From DASTSN01 sp035760665 (lineage in GTDB: Bacteria > Bacteroidota > Bacteroidia > Chitinophagales > Chitinophagaceae), in assembly GCA_035760665.1 (NCBI GenBank), contig DASTSN010000114.1, forward strand, positions 1-9,717: a DNA stretch of 9,717 bases. The letters are read 5' to 3'. A program made the translations under genes and the position numbers. Under the pieces are notes generated by a model. It worked only from the letters and a program-made list of their open reading frames with translations, searched no databases and had not been told where the DNA came from. Of this stretch, positions 6,709 to 9,717 are shown in pieces (the stretch's first letter is position 1; every line of letters starts with the position of its first letter).

Positions 6709-7734
6709 CTACTCAAGTTCGTCTGGGAGTAAAAATTGGCTTATATTGACTCGTTCGATTAAGTTTTCTTGATCTATATCTGATCTTACAGAAAGAAACC
6801 GTTCTTTTATTTGTCTAGCTTCAGGAGATTGGAAATAAACCTTATACAAGTTATTCATATTTTTAATCAATGCTCTATCAATATCTCTATTAAAATATGG
6901 GAAAGAATAGCCGATAACTACTAATATATCCGTGCCTGAAGTTTCTTGTTTTGCAATGCTAAAACTAGATTTGGGGTCTTGTTTTTGTTGTTCCCACGCA
7001 AAAGAAAGGGCTACTTGATATTTTGACGAGTCTTTGGTTAATTGATAGTATTTTTCGAGAACTTCCAAAATATTGTTTGTATCTATATTGTCAATCAATT
7101 TGGTGGAAAAGTATTGAACATCCTGAGAAGAGGATTCGATAATATCTGTTGTGCCGTTTAATTTAATTATTTTAAACCCATTTTTTGGTGTATTTTGGTT
7201 ATTAAAGGAAGGGTAAATATTTAAATGAGTTTTATTAAGTTGTATTGTACTTTCATTTGAGTAATCCGCAAAAGCCTTTTCAAATTGAAAATCATAGTTC
7301 CAACTAATTATCCTAATGTTGTCTGGTAATTTATTAATATTATCGAATAGAATTGATGCAAAAAAAGTATCATAACGGTAATCAACTGGACGAAAGCATT
7401 GTTCTAGATATAAATATGTTGAAAAAACTAATTTTAATTTTTTTAAGACATCAAAGTCTTGGCGAATAAAAAGTTTTTTAGCGTAAGTATCGATGCTTGC
7501 ATGTTTTTGTACAATATTTACCATCCACTTAAGGTCGCTAACAAACTTTCTTTTTATATCCTCATTTGCTATTCGATAACCGCTTTGTTCATGTATTTGC
7601 TCAGAAAATCCTGTGAGTGCAAACTGCGAATGTGACAAATGAATTATCATTTCATTTATCCGATTTGGAACTTGACTTACTACTGGAAGGGAGTTTGCGC
7701 TTGCGCCTGCTCCAAAAAGATAAGTTATGTTCAT
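6709..7734 (-). CDS. Stand-alone SIR2-like (NAD-binding Rossmann) protein
   Basis: A 341-residue cytoplasmic protein with SIR2-like landmarks. YLFGAGASANSLPVV at 5-19 is the N-terminal GAGxS nucleotide-binding loop. SIDTYAKKL at 80-88 resembles a motif frequent in bacterial SIR2-like proteins. IISWNYDFQFEKAF at 142-155 carries the N-Y-D triad at 146-148, the position of the NAD-site asparagine. KLNGTTD at 191-197 sits where the KLHG catalytic histidine is expected. VVIGYSFPYFNRDIDRAL at 272-289 matches the closing GxSxxDxxI strand and helix. SIR2-like domains in ThsA, DSR and Avs-type systems degrade NAD during phage infection; this role is inferred here, and the apparent His-to-Asn change at 193 leaves activity open. 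No transmembrane or extra effector domain is seen. It is AT-rich, unlike the genes to its left. Confidence 0.82.
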   Translation of the reverse strand: MNITYLFGAGASANSLPVVSQVPNRINEMIIHLSHSQFALTGFSEQIHEQSGYRIANEDIKRKFVSDLKWMVNIVQKHASIDTYAKKLFIRQDFDVLKKLKLVFSTYLYLEQCFRPVDYRYDTFFASILFDNINKLPDNIRIISWNYDFQFEKAFADYSNESTIQLNKTHLNIYPSFNNQNTPKNGFKIIKLNGTTDIIESSSQDVQYFSTKLIDNIDTNNILEVLEKYYQLTKDSSKYQVALSFAWEQQKQDPKSSFSIAKQETSGTDILVVIGYSFPYFNRDIDRALIKNMNNLYKVYFQSPEARQIKERFLSVRSDIDQENLIERVNISQFLLPDELE

Positions 7735-7794
7735 TGATCAATATTTCTGCTAAAGTTAAAGCTAGCCTCGGCAAAAAAGGCTGACACCAACTTC

Positions 7795-7893
7795 TTAAAG
7801 TATTTCTTCAGAAAGTTTTTCAATCCTGTCGGCTGATGACAAGGTATTATATAGTTTGGTGATTTTATTTTGTCGTATTATGAATTTGATCAT
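7795..7893 (-). CDS. Possible 32-residue ORF upstream of the SIR2-like gene
   Basis: An ATG at 7893 on the minus strand opens 32 codons ending in TAA at 7795-7797, 60 bp before the SIR2-like start. The peptide begins MIKFIIRQNKITKLYNTLSS and continues with an acidic, helix-like tail ending EKLSEEIL. Its makeup is protein-like, but no family is recognised and no ribosome-binding site can be judged in this phylum. It could be a small co-transcribed protein, a leader peptide, a remnant of a broken gene, or chance. Confidence 0.2.
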   Translation of the reverse strand: MIKFIIRQNKITKLYNTLSSADRIEKLSEEIL

Positions 7894-7935
7894 GTTGAAA
7901 TCCAATTACTTTTTACATTTTTCGATATGCCAAAG

Positions 7936-7997
7936 ACGGGTAATTAGAAGCACAAAGCCCCAAGTTTGCACGTCAGCCCGCCTGACGCAAAACCCGT
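7936..7997. repeat. Nested GC-rich hairpin at the end of the DUF3883 cassette
   Basis: Three paired segments are nested: ACGGGT 7936-7941 with ACCCGT 7992-7997; TTTG 7965-7968 with CAAA 7988-7991; CGTCAG 7971-7976 with CTGACG 7982-7987 around the loop CCCGC. The 3' arms are contiguous, while the 5' arms are split by 23 nt and by a 2-nt bulge (CA). The element overlaps the left 16-bp inverted repeat by 2 bp. It follows the DUF3883 stop on the minus strand and could terminate that transcript, although no U run follows, or it could be a folded recombination site. Confidence 0.55.
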
Positions 7998-8011
7998 GTT
8001 AGCAGTAGGCG
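7996..8011 (+). repeat. Left copy of the 16-bp inverted repeat bounding the DUF3883 gene
   Basis: GTGTTAGCAGTAGGCG is the inverted partner of 9226-9241, with 15 of 16 positions identical (position 13 is G here, A in the other copy). It ends 2 bp before the stop codon of the DUF3883 gene. Similarity does not continue inward or outward beyond the 16 bp. Confidence 0.8.
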
Positions 8012-8013
8012 TT

Positions 8014-9204
8014 TCAGTCATTCGTCAAGTTAATTTTATATGTTGTCGGAAACTCGCACAAGGTTGTTAAGTCGCCTTTAATTATCAGAATGTCTGCCGT
8101 GTCATTGTCTTCGTTGTAGTTATATAGTCTATACAAATAGAAATTTTCTTTTTCAATTTTACTTCTTTCAAGTTCTGTTCGTGTTATGTAAAACGTTGAA
8201 TTTTTTCCGCTTTTTGTCGTCTTAACTTCAATGTAAATTTTTTGTCCATTTCCGTCAAATGATTGTATGTCGTAACCCGTTCCGTCTCCTTCGTCTTTCG
8301 CTGTGTGTTTGATTTTGTCAATTAAGTTGTATTGTCCACTTTCTCTCAACTTCTCTATTTCGTATTTCAACGCCCAAAGTTCGCCCAAGTCGCCAATTCG
8401 TTTGTTGTCTATGTTGTTTTGAATGAAATTTACTGTTTTGCCTCTAAACGTCAATTGGTCTGTTGAAGTTGAAAGATTAGTTGCAGAAACTTCGTTTGCA
8501 GTTTGGAAAGTTGAAGTTACAGAAACTGTGGTCTGTTGGTTTAAGTGTCGTGAAACAGCATAAATAAAATCTTGTGTCAGAATGTTTAGATTTATGTCGT
8601 TGTAACAATCTGCTGTTATCCTGCCTTTGTGAAGTTGCAAAAGTTCTTGGTCGTTGGAAAGTTCATACCTCACGATTTCACACAAACTGTTGAAATGTCC
8701 AATATTTTCAATGTGTCCCTGAACAGGTCTATAAGTTATCTCAAGTCGTTGTGAAAACTGTTTAAACATTTCAAACTTGTAGAAAAAATATCGTTCAGGA
8801 TAACGAAGTGTTAAGTAAACGATAATTGCTCTGTGGTCTTGGTATGTATTCTTTCCTGGAAATAAACTATCGTTTATTGCTTTTGTCCCGTTTCTAAAAT
8901 CTTCTATTCTTTGGAAAATGTCGTTTTCTTCGTCATACAGATTTCTGAACAACTGTCGTAGTTCTTCTGGTCTTTGCGTTGCGTAATGTTCTAACATTCG
9001 CAATGGGAAATACTGTCCTGATTTTAATAAATTTTGAGTAAGGCGAATTGATTTGGAAAGCATTTCAAGAAAATTTGTCGCTTCAATGTTCCAATTGTCT
9101 TGGAAACATTTAACCGCTTTCCACTTGTAAATTTCTTCTTGATTTATTCGTGCAAAGTCAAGTTTGTATTCGTCAATATATTGTCTTAAAATCTGTCTGT
9201 TCAT
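8014..9204 (-). CDS. Restriction-like protein with C-terminal DUF3883 (PD-(D/E)XK-type) domain
   Basis: A 396-residue cytoplasmic protein. The C-terminal part (about 268-365) fits DUF3883, a nuclease-like fold: GELWALKYE at 274-282, GDGTGYDIQSFD at 307-318 and IYIEVKTT at 323-330 supply the expected E275, D312, E326 and K328 of a PD-(D/E)XK site, followed by FYITRTELE at 338-346. The N-terminal part (about 23-105; YKWKAVKCFQDNWNI, YFPLRMLEHYA, RQLFRNLYDEENDIFQRI) resembles the helical lead domain of some McrB-like restriction proteins, by my recollection of those sequences. A polar Ser/Thr-rich linker lies at 225-250. No helicase, ATPase or methyltransferase domain or neighbour is present, so it would be a stand-alone nuclease, perhaps for modified DNA. 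The gene fills a segment bounded by 16-bp inverted repeats and uses GAC for Asp more than the neighbouring SIR2-like gene does. Confidence 0.8.
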   Translation of the reverse strand: MNRQILRQYIDEYKLDFARINQEEIYKWKAVKCFQDNWNIEATNFLEMLSKSIRLTQNLLKSGQYFPLRMLEHYATQRPEELRQLFRNLYDEENDIFQRIEDFRNGTKAINDSLFPGKNTYQDHRAIIVYLTLRYPERYFFYKFEMFKQFSQRLEITYRPVQGHIENIGHFNSLCEIVRYELSNDQELLQLHKGRITADCYNDINLNILTQDFIYAVSRHLNQQTTVSVTSTFQTANEVSATNLSTSTDQLTFRGKTVNFIQNNIDNKRIGDLGELWALKYEIEKLRESGQYNLIDKIKHTAKDEGDGTGYDIQSFDGNGQKIYIEVKTTKSGKNSTFYITRTELERSKIEKENFYLYRLYNYNEDNDTADILIIKGDLTTLCEFPTTYKINLTND

Positions 9205-9225
9205 TTTCTGTGCGGTGTCTTTTTA

Positions 9226-9241
9226 CGCTTACTGCTAACAC
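9226..9241 (-). repeat. Right copy of the 16-bp inverted repeat bounding the DUF3883 gene
   Basis: Read on the minus strand this is GTGTTAGCAGTAAGCG, ending 21 bp before the ATG at 9204. With the left copy it encloses a 1246-bp segment (7996-9241) holding only the DUF3883 gene. The flanking bases (left ...AACCC, right TTTAA...) show no target-site duplication. Confidence 0.8.
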
Positions 9242-9249
9242 TTTAATTT

Positions 9250-9312
9250 ACGCAATACAATCAAATATTACCAATTTTTAAGTAATTGATTTTCATTATC
9301 TGTGTATTGCGT
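9250..9312. repeat. Nested inverted repeat just outside the cassette
   Basis: ACGCAATACA at 9250-9259 is perfectly matched by TGTATTGCGT at 9303-9312. Between them CAATT at 9272-9276 pairs with AATTG at 9284-9288, giving an inner hairpin. The element begins 8 bp beyond the right 16-bp repeat. It may be an operator, a cruciform, or the folded end of a mobile cassette; it lies upstream of the DUF3883 start, so a role in its expression is possible. Confidence 0.5.
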
Positions 9313-9324
9313 TTTTTCCAAAAT

Positions 9325-9352
9325 ACAGCTTTTTTCAAAAAATACAAGCTGT
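9325..9352 (-). terminator. Terminator-like hairpin
   Basis: ACAGCTT at 9325-9331 pairs with AAGCTGT at 9346-9352, and the interior T and A runs can pair further. On the minus strand the hairpin is followed by ATTTTGG, a short U-rich tail, so it could stop transcription arriving from the right before the DUF3883 gene. Confidence 0.4.
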
Positions 9353-9415
9353 CCTGCTGCTGCTGCCACCCGCGGGCTTTGCTGTAATGTATAATAATTG
9401 AGTGGGGGAGCTTTT

Positions 9416-9583
9416 GTGTCTTAAGATAGCTATTTTGTGTTTTAAGATAGTCATCTTGTGTTTTAAGACGGTCATCTTGTGTCTTAAGATGGTCATCTTG
9501 TGTCTTAAGACGGCCATCTTGTGTTTTAAGATGGTCATTTTGTGTCTTAAGACGGTCATCTTGTGTCTTAAGACGGCCATCTA
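9416..9583. repeat. Tandem repeat: eight 21-bp units (minisatellite)
   Basis: Eight consecutive 21-bp units fit GTGTYTTAAGAYRG followed by YYATYTT, with a degenerate ninth unit to about 9604. Each unit contains the palindrome CTTAAG or TTTTAAGA and a near-palindrome such as AAGATGGTCATCTT, so both strands read alike. Because 21 is divisible by three and the unit lacks stops in several frames, open frames here (a heptad such as LKTQDDR on the minus strand) are expected without coding. The variable positions are transitions spread among the units. Copy number may vary between strains. Confidence 0.9.
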
Positions 9584-9617
9584 TTGTTTTACAATCCACA
9601 ATTTTTGTGACAAAATC

Positions 9618-9636
9618 CCTGGTTTTTCCAGGTTTT
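9618..9636. terminator. Small hairpin with T run
   Basis: CCTGG at 9618-9622 and CCAGG at 9628-9632 pair around a T5 loop and are followed by TTTT on the plus strand. On the minus strand the same stem is followed by GATTTT and lies about 35 bp after the partial gene's stop. The stem is only 5 bp, so it is a weak candidate. Confidence 0.35.
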
Positions 9637-9666
9637 GCGGGCGCCGTTACACAAATCGGCAATTTT

Positions 9667-9717
9667 TTAATTTATAAACAGCTGGTTTCCAGTAAAATCA
9701 TACGGAGGCAGGCCTGA
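9667..9717 (-). CDS. Possible C-terminus of a gene entering from the right
   Basis: On the minus strand, from the window edge, 16 codons read SGLPPYDFTGNQLFIN and then TAA at 9669-9667. The composition (balanced, with P, Y, D, F, G) looks like a genuine protein end, and a hairpin follows. The piece is too short to assign a family, and it may be chance. Confidence 0.35.
   Translation of the reverse strand, partial: SGLPPYDFTGNQLFIN

Noticed and set aside
7936..8011. Classical integron attC site
   Set aside because: The nearby GTTAGCA does not fit the GTTRRRY core box, its partner box is missing on the other arm, and no integrase is in the window.
7996..9241. Insertion sequence or MITE bounded by the 16-bp inverted repeats
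   Set aside because: The enclosed gene is not a transposase and the bases just outside the two repeats do not form a target-site duplication.
9416..9583. CRISPR array
   Set aside because: The 21-bp units are directly adjacent with no unique spacers, and no cas genes are nearby.
9261..9662. Minus-strand reading frame of 133 codons with LKTQDDR-type heptads, taken as a coiled-coil protein
   Set aside because: The frame is open mainly because the 21-bp unit keeps frame and lacks stops. It begins only with TTG, has one leucine per heptad (poor for a coiled coil), and other frames over the array are open too.

Overview
The window looks like a chromosomal segment of a Bacteroidota bacterium, most likely of the Chitinophagaceae/Sphingobacteriia type. 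Supporting signs are two SpII lipoproteins of types common in that phylum (a DUF4403 protein and a small cyclophilin), the absence of Shine-Dalgarno sequences before the starts, Bacteroidota-type -7 promoter elements (TAnnTTTG) close to ATG codons, and polypyrimidine/polypurine palindromes between genes. The taxonomic call is an inference from gene content and style. No rRNA, tRNA, integrase, transposase or CRISPR array is visible.

Left two thirds (1-6602) reads as ordinary core chromosome with moderate GC. It holds the 5' part of a SAM-dependent methyltransferase (minus), a 392-bp divergent intergenic region, a secreted TPR-repeat protein (plus), a perfect two-way terminator, argS (minus), a divergent GtrA-type membrane protein (plus) whose 3' end overlaps a DUF4403 lipoprotein (minus) by 21 bp, a 423-bp spacer with three pyrimidine/purine palindromes, and a lipoprotein peptidyl-prolyl isomerase (minus).

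Right third (about 6603-9717) is accessory-like and visibly AT-rich. It carries a stand-alone SIR2-like protein and a restriction-like protein with a C-terminal DUF3883 (PD-(D/E)XK-type) domain. The second gene is bounded by a 16-bp inverted repeat (15/16 identical): one copy ends 2 bp beyond the stop codon, the other lies 21 bp before the start. A GC-rich nested hairpin abuts the copy beside the stop. This is the layout of a one-gene cassette. SIR2-like and DUF3883 domains both recur in anti-phage defence, so the pair may be a small defence locus. The genes are 279 bp apart and differ in codon style, so they may be independent acquisitions rather than one operon.

The far right end (9242-9717) has no convincing complete gene. 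It contains a nested inverted repeat, two terminator-like hairpins, an eight-copy 21-bp tandem repeat, and what looks like the last 16 codons of a minus-strand gene entering from beyond the window.
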